Shown: positions 18,202 through 26,856 of the stretch, piece after piece
Layout of the letters: every line of letters starts with the position of its first letter
Position numbering within the stretch: position 1 is the first letter of the stretch
Assembly (NCBI GenBank): GCA_016286535.1
Contig: JAEESZ010000001.1
Span: 186,001 to 250,000 of the forward strand
Direction of reading: 5' to 3'
DNA length: 64,000 nt
From: Treponema sp.
GTDB lineage: Bacteria; Spirochaetota; Spirochaetia; Treponematales; Treponemataceae
The notes under the pieces: model-generated
Database searches by the model: none
What the model was told of the DNA's origin: nothing
Seen by the model: the letters and a program-made list of their open reading frames with translations, nothing else
Position numbers and translations under genes: made by a program

Positions 18202-20115
18202 ATGGCTTACGTAAAAAATCTCTTCGATCAGAATTTTATTCAATATGCCAGTTACGTTATTCGTGACCGTGCGATTCCGGAAATTACAGACGGATTAAAA
18301 CCTGTTCAGCGAAGAATTATCCACACTTTAATTAAGAATGATGACGGACGTTTTACCAAGGTTGCAAATGTTGTTGGTAAGGTAATGGCTTATCATCCTC
18401 ATGGAGATGCCTCAATCTATACAGCACTTGTAAACCTTGCAAACAAAGAACTTTTTATAGATAAACAGGGAAACTTCGGTAACATGTACACAGGAGACGG
18501 TGCATCTGCTCCCCGTTACATTGAATGCCGGCTCAGACCAATTACAAAGGATATTTTAAACACAAATCCTGAAATTACCCAGTATGTAGAAACTTATGAC
18601 AGCCGCGATGTGGAACCTGTAGCTTTTAAGGCAAAGCTTCCTTTAGTTTTAATTATGGGAGCCGAAGGTATTGCCGTTGGTATGAGTACCAGCATTTTAA
18701 GACATAACATTCACGAAGTTATTGACGCAGAAAAAAAATGTCTCAGGGGCGAAAAATTTCAATTATACCCGGACTTTCCTACAGGCGGTCTGATTGATGT
18801 TTCTGACTATCAGGATGGGCTAGGAAAAATTGTAACCCGTGCAAAGATGGACACTTCTGACGAAAAGAAAATCGTAATTACAGAACTTCCATACGGTTCT
18901 ACAACAGAAAGCCTTTGTGATTCAGTAGAAAAGGCCGCAAAAAACGGTAAGGTAAAGATTTCTTCAATTCAGGACTACACTTCTGATTCTGTAAACATTG
19001 AAATTAAACTTCCACGCGGTGTTTATTCAAAAGATGTAATAGATTCCCTTTATGCCTTTACAGAATGTGAACAGACTATCTACTGTAATCTGCTTGTTAT
19101 AAAAGACAACATGCCGGTTCAGATGACCTGTACTCAGGTAATTGAGCACCACGCAAAGCAGCTGGTTGGTATTTTAAAGGATGAACTGGAATACGAAAAA
19201 CGCCAGCTGATGGAAAAACTCCACTTAAGAACTATTGAACGCATTTTCGTAGAAGAAAGAATCTATAAAAAGATTGAAGCTCAAAAAACAGAAGAAGGCG
19301 TTATTAAAGCCGTAAAAGATGGTTTTAAGCCTTTTACTGCAGAACTTCTCAGACCTATTAACGATGATGATGTAGACCACTTATTAAAGATTCCAATCAG
19401 AAGAATTTCTTTGTACGATATTAATAAGAACCGTCAGGAAGTTCAGGCTATTAATGACCGTATTAAAGAAATCAACAGAACCTTAAAACATCTTGTTGAA
19501 TATGCAATCGGTTATCTTGAAGGTATTGAAAAGAAACTTGATAAGGATGCCATTAAGAGAAAAACAACAATTACAAACATTAATACTGTTGATGTAAGAA
19601 CGGTTGTAAAGAGAGACACTCCTCTTAAATATGATGAAAAATCCGGAAACCTTGGAATTGAAGTTTCAGGTGGAGAAGAACTCTTTAAGGTAACTCCTTA
19701 CGACAAAGTAATTTATGTAAGAAAATCAGGAATTTATTCTGTTTCTGAATGTCCTAAGAAGATTTTCGTTGGACCAAAGCTTGCCCACTGTGGCCTTGCA
19801 GACAAAGAAAGTCTTTCTAAGGTATTATTTACAATCCTTTACAGGGATCCGGAAACTCAATATGTATACATCAAACGCTGTAAAATTGCCGGCTATATTA
19901 TGAACAGAGACTACTTCTTTGCTCCAGACGGCATGGAAGTTTTACATATAGATACCCGTAAAGATTTTACCTTTACCCTTAATTATGTAAAGAAGCCAAG
20001 ACTTAAGAACCTTACAGAAAAGTTCAAGGCCTCTGCCTTTGAAGAAAAATCTTTAAAAGCAAAGGGAGTCAGACTTGCAGCAAAAGAAGTTCAGGATATT
20101 ACTGTAGCAGAATAA
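18202..20115 (+). CDS. parC: Type IIA topoisomerase subunit A (ParC-like)
   Basis: 637 residues, shorter than GyrA. The breakage-reunion domain is intact: R-R-I-I-H, H-P-H-G-D and the catalytic Tyr106 in A-P-R-Y-I. The C-terminal part (about 490-637) is short and I see no GyrA-box (Q-R-R-G-G-x-G), which favours a ParC/topoisomerase IV-like decatenase over gyrase. The partner subunit B is not in the window. A G-G-G-G-A ribosome site lies before the ATG. YigZ follows 1 nt downstream. The gene symbol is a best guess; a second GyrA-like paralogue is the alternative. Confidence 0.82.
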   Translation: MAYVKNLFDQNFIQYASYVIRDRAIPEITDGLKPVQRRIIHTLIKNDDGRFTKVANVVGKVMAYHPHGDASIYTALVNLANKELFIDKQGNFGNMYTGDGASAPRYIECRLRPITKDILNTNPEITQYVETYDSRDVEPVAFKAKLPLVLIMGAEGIAVGMSTSILRHNIHEVIDAEKKCLRGEKFQLYPDFPTGGLIDVSDYQDGLGKIVTRAKMDTSDEKKIVITELPYGSTTESLCDSVEKAAKNGKVKISSIQDYTSDSVNIEIKLPRGVYSKDVIDSLYAFTECEQTIYCNLLVIKDNMPVQMTCTQVIEHHAKQLVGILKDELEYEKRQLMEKLHLRTIERIFVEERIYKKIEAQKTEEGVIKAVKDGFKPFTAELLRPINDDDVDHLLKIPIRRISLYDINKNRQEVQAINDRIKEINRTLKHLVEYAIGYLEGIEKKLDKDAIKRKTTITNINTVDVRTVVKRDTPLKYDEKSGNLGIEVSGGEELFKVTPYDKVIYVRKSGIYSVSECPKKIFVGPKLAHCGLADKESLSKVLFTILYRDPETQYVYIKRCKIAGYIMNRDYFFAPDGMEVLHIDTRKDFTFTLNYVKKPRLKNLTEKFKASAFEEKSLKAKGVRLAAKEVQDITVAE

Positions 20116-20116
20116 T

Positions 20117-20713
20117 ATGAAGACTTTAATTAATCAGGTTTCTTTTGAAGAAAGCATTAAAGGCTCCAGATTTTACTCAGAACTTTTTCCCTGCCAGAGT
20201 CAGGCTCAGGCTAAAGAGATTATAAAAGAACAGAAAGAAAAATATTCAGACTCCACTCATGTAGTTCATGCCTTTATTATTGGAAAAAACTGCGAAATTA
20301 TGGGTATGAGTGATGATGGAGAACCCTCCGGTACTGCAGGCCGCCCTGTTTTAGATGTTTTAAAAGGGCATCAGTGTACAAATATTCTGATTACCATTAC
20401 CAGGTGGTTCGGAGGAACTTTACTTGGAACCGGAGGGCTTGTTAAAGCCTATGGCGGGGGCGCAAAAAAAGTTCTTGAAAAAGCAGACAGCGAAAATGCC
20501 TTTGAAGAACTTATAGAAAAAAAGGCCTTTTCTTTTTGTACAGAATATAATCTTTATAAACTAATTAAAAATCTTTTTTCTGACTTTCAAATTTACGGCC
20601 TTAAGGAAAGTTTTGAAAGTCAGATTTCTATAAGCGGAGAAATAGCCGTAAACGCTTTTGATGAATTTGCAGAAAAAATCAAAAACCTTTCGAACGGTAA
20701 AATCCTTCTGTAA
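20117..20713 (+). CDS. YigZ/IMPACT family protein
   Basis: 198 residues. The N-terminal UPF0029 domain has S-D-D-G-E-P-S-G-T-A-G-x-P, W-F-G-G-T-L-L-G-T-G-G-L and V-K-A-Y-G. A C-terminal ferredoxin-like domain (DUF1949 type) follows. The eukaryotic relative IMPACT acts in translation control; the bacterial role is unsettled. It is the last gene of the plus-strand series, 1 nt after parC. Its stop is 1 nt from the stop of the convergent HAD gene, leaving no room for a separate terminator. Confidence 0.9.
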   Translation: MKTLINQVSFEESIKGSRFYSELFPCQSQAQAKEIIKEQKEKYSDSTHVVHAFIIGKNCEIMGMSDDGEPSGTAGRPVLDVLKGHQCTNILITITRWFGGTLLGTGGLVKAYGGGAKKVLEKADSENAFEELIEKKAFSFCTEYNLYKLIKNLFSDFQIYGLKESFESQISISGEIAVNAFDEFAEKIKNLSNGKILL

Positions 20714-20714
20714 A

Positions 20715-21362
20715 TTATAAAAGCTCCATAACCTCTTTTAAAGATTTACAAACCTTAAAGCAGAGTTTTTTTATTTCGGAATCGGGCTGAATTTTATCGG
20801 GAACCATAATAGTTTTAAGGCCTGCTCTAAAAGAACTTTTTATTCCGTTAGGACTGTCTTCTATTCCGGCACATTCAGAAGGCTTAATTCCAATTGAAGC
20901 ACAGGCCTTAAGATAAATATCAGGTTCAGGCTTACTGTGCTCCACCATGTTACCGCAGGTCAAAGTTTTAAAGTAATCTATGATTCCGGCCTTTGCCAGC
21001 TGTCTTTTTACGTGAACTTCGCCGGTAGAAGATGCAAGGGCAAGGGTATATTTTTTACTAAGATATTCCAGACATTCTTTTACATAAGGCATTAAGGGAA
21101 TGCCTTCTTCTTTTTCTATCTGAAAAAAAAGCTGACTGGTTCTTTCTGTATATTTTAGGGCATCAAAATCTTCTCCAAACTCTTTTTTAAGAATCTGCAG
21201 TGTATCATTTTTATTGCAGCCCCTGCATAGATTTATAATATTTGGATTGTATTTAAGTCCCGTTTCTTCAAAGGCCATGGCCCAGGTTCTGTCGCAGATG
21301 CTTTCAGAATCCAGAAGAACGCCATCCATATCAAATATTACAGCTTTTAAATTTAAGTCCAT
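20715..21362 (-). CDS. HAD-superfamily phosphatase/phosphoglucomutase-like
   Basis: 215 residues. The nucleophile motif is D11-M-D13-G-V-L-L-D-S (beta-phosphoglucomutase/phosphatase subfamily). S/T motif II sits in L-A-S-S-T, motif III Lys in H-S-K-P-E-P-D, and motif IV in G-I-E-D-S-P-N-G. A helical cap lies between motifs I and II. Likely substrates are sugar phosphates, but the sequence does not decide. It starts 1 nt after the lon stop, so it is probably cotranscribed. Confidence 0.9.
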   Translation of the reverse strand: MDLNLKAVIFDMDGVLLDSESICDRTWAMAFEETGLKYNPNIINLCRGCNKNDTLQILKKEFGEDFDALKYTERTSQLFFQIEKEEGIPLMPYVKECLEYLSKKYTLALASSTGEVHVKRQLAKAGIIDYFKTLTCGNMVEHSKPEPDIYLKACASIGIKPSECAGIEDSPNGIKSSFRAGLKTIMVPDKIQPDSEIKKLCFKVCKSLKEVMELL

Positions 21363-21363
21363 A

Positions 21364-23748
21364 TTATATTCCCAGGGCTATTTTCATAACTTCCATTACA
21401 TTAGAAACCGGCATAAAGTTAATTCCTTTTTTTACATTTTCCGGAATTTCTTCAAGGTCATGCAGATTTGCTTTTGGAATAATTATGGTCTTAATTTTAT
21501 TTCTTTTTGCAGCTACAGTTTTTTCCCTTAAACCGCCGATTGGAAGAACCTGACCGGTTAAAGAAAGTTCTCCTGTCATGGCAAGGTGAGGCTTGATTGT
21601 CTTATTAAGGAATAAAGACAGGAAGGTTGTAGCCATGGTAATTCCGGCACTTGGACCATCCTTTGGAGTTGCCCCTTCAGGAATATGAAGATGAACTGTA
21701 TTTTCTTCAAACCAGGAAGCTTCTTTTATTCCCTTCTCTATTACATATTTTCTGGCCCAGTTAAAGGCAATCTGTGAAGATTCCTTCATTACATCGCCCA
21801 TCTGACCTGTCAAAAGAAGACCTGACTTTCCGCTGAAGCTTACAGCTTCTATAAGCAGAGTATCTCCACCCATACTTGTCCAGGCAAGACCGATTGCTGT
21901 TCCACTCTGGTCTGCAGTTTTAATCTGGCTTTCGTCAAAGTCAGGCTTTCCAAGATATTTGTATAAATCTTCCTGGTCTATGGTAATTGTCTCTGCTTTT
22001 ACAGCTTCTTTACCATCTTCGCTCTGAGTGATTAAATCGGTTACAATTTTACGGTGAATCTTATCAATCTGCTTTTCATAATGGCGCACTCCGGATTCCC
22101 TTGCATATTCTTCTGCAATTTTTAAGAGTGCAGCTTTTGTGTATTTTACCTGATTCTTTTTTAAACCGTTTTTTTCAAGATTTTTTGGAATCAGATATTT
22201 TTTTGCAATTTCAACCTTTTCCTGATCAATATAACCGCTGAGCTGAATTATTTCTGCCCTGTCTAAAAGAGGAGAAGGAATAGTATCAAGAGTATTTGCG
22301 GTTAAGATAAAGAAAACATTGGAAATATCAAATGGTAAATCCAGGTAATTATCGCGAAAGCTTACATTCTGCTCAGGGTCCAGAACTTCGAGCAGGGCAG
22401 CAGAAGGATCCCCCTGGGCAGAGGCAGACATCTTATCGACTTCGTCAATTAAGAATACCGGCGAGTTTGATTTTGTAATCTTTAAGCCCTGAATAATTTT
22501 TCCAGGCATAGAACCAATATAAGTTCTGCGGTGACCTTTAATTTCGCTTTCGTCATGCATACCGCCTACGCTAAAACGATAGAAAGGTTTATTCATGGCC
22601 TTTGCTATAGATTTTCCAATTGAAGTTTTACCAACTCCAGGAGGTCCCACCAGAATTAAAATAGAACCCTTGGAATCTTTTTTCATTTTCCTGACAGCAA
22701 GATATTCTATGATTCGTTTTTTTACTTCTTCAAGGCCAAAATGTTCGTTTTCAAGAATTGTCTTTGCCTTATTAAGCTCTAAAGGCTCTTCTTCGCTTTT
22801 TTTCCAGGGCAGACTTGTAACAAGTTCTAGGAAGTTTCTTGTTACAATATATTCACTGTAATTTGGATCCATTAAAGAGAACTTTGAAAGTTCACTATCC
22901 AGGCTTTCTTTTATTTCGCCTTCAAAATTAAGTTCTTCTATTTTTGCCTTAAATTTCTGATAATCAGTTGCGCTTCCGTCAATATTTTCGCCAAGCTCTT
23001 CCTGAATTGCCTTTAATTCTTCTCTTAAAAAGAATTCCCTCTGATTCTTCTGAACCTTATCATTTATTTCTGACTGAATCTTTTTTTGAACTCTTAAAAG
23101 CTCCTGCTCTTTTTTTATAAAAACAAGAACCTGTTCCATTCTGGAGCGAACGTTTACAGTTTCAAGAATTTTCTGCTGTTCTTTTTTGTCTACGTTCAAA
23201 ATGGAAGCAATGAAGTCTGCAATTTTTCCAGGATTATCAATATTCACCATATTCATGCGCATTTCTTCGGTGAACAAAGGATTATTTTCGCTGACTTCCT
23301 TCATCTCGCTTATGAGGGCACGGGTAAGGGCTCTTACTTCGAAGGTATTGTTTTCTTCTTCCTCAAGATACTCAACGGCGGCTACCATAGGAGCGGAAAG
23401 ATTTATGATTTTACTAACTTTGAATCTCTTGACGGTAGAAATAAAAATGTTGATTCCGCCGTCCGGAAGGTTGATTTTTTTCAGGATTCTTGCAGCTGTA
23501 CCTACTGTATATAAATCTGAAAGACTGGTATTTTCCTTTTCGTTTTTAACCATGGAAATACCAATAAAGCCTTCTTTATTGTAGGCTTCTTCTACAGCCT
23601 TTACATCTTCTTCTGAATTAATGATAAGAGGACTGAAAATTCCGGGAAAGATTGGTCGTCCCTGCAATGGAATAATTGTAAGTTTTTCTGGCAGCATCTG
23701 GTCGCCGGGAACTATTGTATTAATAATATCATCATCAATTGAACTCAT
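21364..23748 (-). CDS. lon: ATP-dependent protease Lon
   Basis: 794 residues: an N-terminal LON substrate domain (about 20-215), a coiled linker, an AAA+ domain with Walker A G-P-P-G-V-G-K-T and Walker B V-F-L-I-D-E-V-D, and a protease domain with the Ser of D-G-P-S-A-G-I-T and Lys of L-R-E-K-T-V-A-A. It degrades misfolded and regulatory proteins in the cytoplasm. The start codon sits in one arm of a perfect AT-rich inverted repeat (23746-23768) and no Shine-Dalgarno sequence is visible, which suggests special control of initiation. The HAD gene follows directly. Confidence 0.96.
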   Translation of the reverse strand: MSSIDDDIINTIVPGDQMLPEKLTIIPLQGRPIFPGIFSPLIINSEEDVKAVEEAYNKEGFIGISMVKNEKENTSLSDLYTVGTAARILKKINLPDGGINIFISTVKRFKVSKIINLSAPMVAAVEYLEEEENNTFEVRALTRALISEMKEVSENNPLFTEEMRMNMVNIDNPGKIADFIASILNVDKKEQQKILETVNVRSRMEQVLVFIKKEQELLRVQKKIQSEINDKVQKNQREFFLREELKAIQEELGENIDGSATDYQKFKAKIEELNFEGEIKESLDSELSKFSLMDPNYSEYIVTRNFLELVTSLPWKKSEEEPLELNKAKTILENEHFGLEEVKKRIIEYLAVRKMKKDSKGSILILVGPPGVGKTSIGKSIAKAMNKPFYRFSVGGMHDESEIKGHRRTYIGSMPGKIIQGLKITKSNSPVFLIDEVDKMSASAQGDPSAALLEVLDPEQNVSFRDNYLDLPFDISNVFFILTANTLDTIPSPLLDRAEIIQLSGYIDQEKVEIAKKYLIPKNLEKNGLKKNQVKYTKAALLKIAEEYARESGVRHYEKQIDKIHRKIVTDLITQSEDGKEAVKAETITIDQEDLYKYLGKPDFDESQIKTADQSGTAIGLAWTSMGGDTLLIEAVSFSGKSGLLLTGQMGDVMKESSQIAFNWARKYVIEKGIKEASWFEENTVHLHIPEGATPKDGPSAGITMATTFLSLFLNKTIKPHLAMTGELSLTGQVLPIGGLREKTVAAKRNKIKTIIIPKANLHDLEEIPENVKKGINFMPVSNVMEVMKIALGI

Positions 23749-23768
23749 ATTATTAAAATAATAATATG
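23746..23768 (-). promoter_or_regulatory. Perfect AT-rich inverted repeat covering the lon start codon
   Basis: Arms CATATTATTA and TAATAATATG (10 bp, 3-nt loop) include the lon ATG (23746-23748). In mRNA this would be an all but pure A-U hairpin hiding the AUG, as in an RNA thermometer. As DNA it could be an operator. It is not CIRCE. A start-proximal promoter also fits here: TTGAAT 23778-23783, 17 nt, TATTTT 23755-23760, 6 nt, ATG. If that promoter is used the hairpin would not be in the mRNA, so an operator would be the better reading. Confidence 0.5.
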
Positions 23769-23806
23769 AGCGGCGAAATTCAATTAAAATCGTTAATTCT
23801 GAGGCT

Positions 23807-25438
23807 TTAATTCAGAGGCTTTAATGCGGCCGAAAGAATTAATTCATCCTGGTACCAGTCTATTAAAAGAGAGAAAACTTCATCTTCATAATCAGGACAG
23901 GAAACCTTGATTTTCCATACGGTAGCAGAAGTAATTTCTTCAAGGGGAACTTCAGAAATATCAACCCAGCGGTTTTTATAGTTCATCTTAAAGCTTGCTC
24001 TTTCGCTTATATTTTCCATTGTATTTTTATCAAAGGCATAAGGCTGAATATGCAGAGGCCTTTTCATGTTCTTTAAGAAATCGCAGGTATAAACAAAAGG
24101 CTGATCAGAAACCGTAAAGCTCTTCCACCATACATAAGGGCCTACTACAATTTTTGCCCTGTAGTCTCCCTTTTTAAGCCAGACAGGATACATGGTATAA
24201 GTTTTATTTTTTGAAGCAGGCCTTACAACCTCCAGTTTGCTTCCCCTTGTGTAAAGCTTTTCGTAGAGGCGGGACCCCTTAATGCTGAATTTTCTTGAAG
24301 AACCTTTAATCAGAGGAATTGTATCATTGTCGTTCTCGAAGAATGTTATTTTTAGAGGAAGATCCATCTGGGCAAAGAGAGAATTAGGCATAACAATTTC
24401 AAAGTTTACGCTCTTATACCAGGGGCGCAGAATAAACTCATGAATAAGACCACTCTTCCAGCTGAAGATTCCCAGGGCAGAAATCAAAAAGACAGAAAAC
24501 AGGGAGCGTCTTATAATTCTGATTTTTCGGTCTTTTTGAACAAAAGGCGGAAACTTATACTGTTTTGGATAGCGTACAAGATTTGAAAGCTGAACCCTTA
24601 TTTCGTGAGTATCATAATGCTTAAGATATTTTTTTATCTGACGGCTTACCTGTTCAATAGTCTGATAGCGGTTCTTAGCCTTTGGCTTAATCATTTTTAC
24701 AATGATTTTCTGAACCTCTTTTGGGATTGTCTTATCAATTTTTCTAGGCTTTATGTACTTTCCTTTTTTTACAGCCTTTAAGGTTTCTATTGTATAAGAA
24801 CCTGGATAAGGTTTTGTGCCTGTTACCATTTCGTAAAGCATAATTCCAAGGGCATAAATATCTGCCCTCTTATCTACCCTGGCAGAATCTTCGTACTGTT
24901 CAGGAGGCATGTAGGCTGGAGTTCCCAGGGCTACCCCGCTTGAAGTAATATTGTCGTCAGCCTGAGTTTCGGTTGCAATTCCAAAATCTGCCAGTTTTAC
25001 CTGACCTGTTTTAGAAATCAAAATATTTCCGGGCTTTATGTCGCGGTGAATTATATTTTTATTGTGAGCTGTTTTAAGGGCATTGCAGGCATCTGAAGTG
25101 ATGAGCATGGCAAGGGGAACCGGCAGGGAATACTGTCTGTTAATAAGGTTATCGAGAGAAAAACCATCAACAAGTTCCTCTACCATAAAACGGTAATTTC
25201 CTTCTCTAAAATAGTCAAAAAGATGAACAATATAGGGGCTATTTAAATCCAGAAGGATTTTAGCTTCTTTTTCAAAACGTTCTGCATTCTGGCCTTTATT
25301 AGAACCCTTCATCTGTTTTATAACAACACCACGTTTTAACGAAGGATGAATAGCCTTGTAAACTACGCCCATTCCTCCCTGGGCAATAACTCCCATAATT
25401 TTGTATTTACCAATTGCTGGTGGAAAGTTTTCATTCAT
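23807..25438 (-). CDS. Transmembrane Ser/Thr protein kinase (PknB/Hanks type)
   Basis: 543 residues from the ATG at 25438, chosen because a GAGG ribosome site lies 7 nt before it; an ATG at 25450 would add 4 residues. Kinase domain about 5-270: G-Q-G-G-M-G-V-V-Y glycine loop (A-Q-G-G-M-G), V-V-I-K Lys, H-R-D-I-K-P-G-N catalytic loop, D-F-G-I-A, and A-Y-M-P-P-E. One transmembrane helix at about 310-328 is followed by an extracytoplasmic domain of about 215 residues without PASTA repeats. The start overlaps the phosphatase gene by 8 nt. With the FHA gene it forms a phosphorylation module. A 14-nt direct duplication (GAGGCTTTAAT twice, 23801-23825) covers the stop. Confidence 0.93.
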   Translation of the reverse strand: MNENFPPAIGKYKIMGVIAQGGMGVVYKAIHPSLKRGVVIKQMKGSNKGQNAERFEKEAKILLDLNSPYIVHLFDYFREGNYRFMVEELVDGFSLDNLINRQYSLPVPLAMLITSDACNALKTAHNKNIIHRDIKPGNILISKTGQVKLADFGIATETQADDNITSSGVALGTPAYMPPEQYEDSARVDKRADIYALGIMLYEMVTGTKPYPGSYTIETLKAVKKGKYIKPRKIDKTIPKEVQKIIVKMIKPKAKNRYQTIEQVSRQIKKYLKHYDTHEIRVQLSNLVRYPKQYKFPPFVQKDRKIRIIRRSLFSVFLISALGIFSWKSGLIHEFILRPWYKSVNFEIVMPNSLFAQMDLPLKITFFENDNDTIPLIKGSSRKFSIKGSRLYEKLYTRGSKLEVVRPASKNKTYTMYPVWLKKGDYRAKIVVGPYVWWKSFTVSDQPFVYTCDFLKNMKRPLHIQPYAFDKNTMENISERASFKMNYKNRWVDISEVPLEEITSATVWKIKVSCPDYEDEVFSLLIDWYQDELILSAALKPLN

Positions 25439-26471
25439 ATATAACCTCATTAGAAACGTTTACTATATCACTCTGGGGATTAAATTTTCTGTTATTATAA
25501 ACCAGGGCTACATTTTCTTTAGCCGGATTGTGAATCTGAATAAAAAGGCCCTTCTGCCTTAAATTATAATTTCCCTTTACAGGTCTGTGGCCTGCAATAT
25601 AGGCATAGTCCTTAATATCTGCCTGTGGATTTAGATTCTTAATGATTTCTGAACAGGAAGTTTCCCGGGCAGTGTCATTTGCAGTCCAGGTAAGACCTGA
25701 AATAACCGAAGGATAAGCTCTGGCATTAATTATTTCTTCCAGACTGTAAGAATCTTCGGGTTCTGCATGGGAAAGGGCTACCCATTTTGTTATTACAGCA
25801 AGAGGCATGGCATTTTCTACACAGCTTAAAAGATAAAGAATATCATCTCCATAATAGTCATGGATAAATTCCCTTACCATTGCTCCTTCCTGAGCAAACT
25901 TTAGAAAGCTGAAGTCTCCGCCGGTATTCTTATTCATTATATTTTCATGGTTTCCCTTTAAAAAATGAAAATTTCCGGGAAAAAACTCTTTAAGCTTCAT
26001 AAGGGCACAGATTGTATTCATGCCAAGAAGCATTTCTTCGCTCATAAAAGGACCGGTATAAAGACCAATAGAAAACTCTGCCATGGCGGCCTGCCACCTT
26101 TCCTTAGTCTGATACTCGGTATGAAGGGCATCTCCAAGACAGATTAATCTGATTTTTTTATGCTTAAGGGCTTCAAAAACAGTGTATTCTTTTCTTGCAA
26201 GAGGAATAAAATCTTCCGGTAAGGTGTAATTCAGGATTTTTCCTATAAAAAAAGGTCTTGCATGAATATCCGGTACAATTACCAGAGGTAAATCATCCTG
26301 TAAAAAATTTAAAAGAGAACCTGCTTCCCCACTTTTTGCCTGAGGCCTGTATTCTGTCTTTTCGTTTTCAAGAATTGTTGAAACGCTGTTAGTCAGATTA
26401 AAAAGGTCATCATAGAGAGGAAGTGAGGTTTTATTTAATATTTCTTCTATTTGTTTTAACTGTGACTGCAT
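25431..26471 (-). CDS. Calcineurin-like phosphoesterase/protein phosphatase
   Basis: 346 residues from the ATG at 26471 (a TTG at 26474 is also in frame). Metal-binding motifs of the metallophosphoesterase fold: D-I-H (P-D-I-H-A), G-D-x-x-H (L-G-D-A-L-H), G-N-H-E-N, S-H-A-E and G-H-R-P. This is the PPP-like/PrpA layout rather than PP2C. Placed between an FHA gene and a Ser/Thr kinase with overlapping reading frames, it probably reverses the kinase's phosphorylation (inference). No signal peptide is present. Confidence 0.88.
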   Translation of the reverse strand: MQSQLKQIEEILNKTSLPLYDDLFNLTNSVSTILENEKTEYRPQAKSGEAGSLLNFLQDDLPLVIVPDIHARPFFIGKILNYTLPEDFIPLARKEYTVFEALKHKKIRLICLGDALHTEYQTKERWQAAMAEFSIGLYTGPFMSEEMLLGMNTICALMKLKEFFPGNFHFLKGNHENIMNKNTGGDFSFLKFAQEGAMVREFIHDYYGDDILYLLSCVENAMPLAVITKWVALSHAEPEDSYSLEEIINARAYPSVISGLTWTANDTARETSCSEIIKNLNPQADIKDYAYIAGHRPVKGNYNLRQKGLFIQIHNPAKENVALVYNNRKFNPQSDIVNVSNEVIYE

Positions 26472-26475
26472 CAAA

Positions 26476-26820
26476 CTAAGAAATTACCAGAGTCATATTT
26501 CCAATTGTGATTCTGTCGCCGCTTTGAAGTTTTACATATTTATCGGAAGGGAGTTTTGTTCCGTTAAGGAAGGTTCCGTTTGTACTTCCTACATCCTTTA
26601 AAAAGTAAACATTCTTTATTTTCTGAATCATTGCATGATGTCTGCTTGCAAGTTTATTATCAACAACAACATCATTATCTGAATCGCGGCCAATTGTGAT
26701 TTTTGCAACCAAATCTACCTTCTTATTATTTATCATAAGATAAGAAGCCGGCTTAGATTCCCCAATTGCGTCCAAGTGATGTCCTACAGGACTGTCTGTT
26801 ACTATAGTTGTGTTATTCAT
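26476..26820 (-). CDS. Small FHA-domain protein
   Basis: 114 residues, nearly all one FHA domain (about 38-112): I-T-I-G-R-D, S-R-H-H and G-S-T-N-G-T-F-L-N-G motifs, which recognise phosphothreonine. It is the first gene of FHA-phosphatase-kinase; the phosphatase starts 4 nt downstream. It is probably the phospho-reader of the kinase at 23807. A promoter with -10 TATAAT only 6 nt from the ATG is seen, with a weak AGG. Confidence 0.92.
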   Translation of the reverse strand: MNNTTIVTDSPVGHHLDAIGESKPASYLMINNKKVDLVAKITIGRDSDNDVVVDNKLASRHHAMIQKIKNVYFLKDVGSTNGTFLNGTKLPSDKYVKLQSGDRITIGNMTLVIS

Positions 26821-26826
26821 AACCTA

Positions 26827-26855
26827 ATTATATTCCTCACCTGATTTTAGTGCAA
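26827..26855 (-). promoter_or_regulatory. Candidate start-proximal promoter of the FHA operon
   Basis: On the minus strand TTGCAC (26850-26855), 17 nt, TATAAT (26827-26832), then 6 nt to the ATG. The consensus -10 makes a leaderless or near-leaderless mRNA plausible. Confidence 0.5.
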
Positions 26856-26856
26856 A

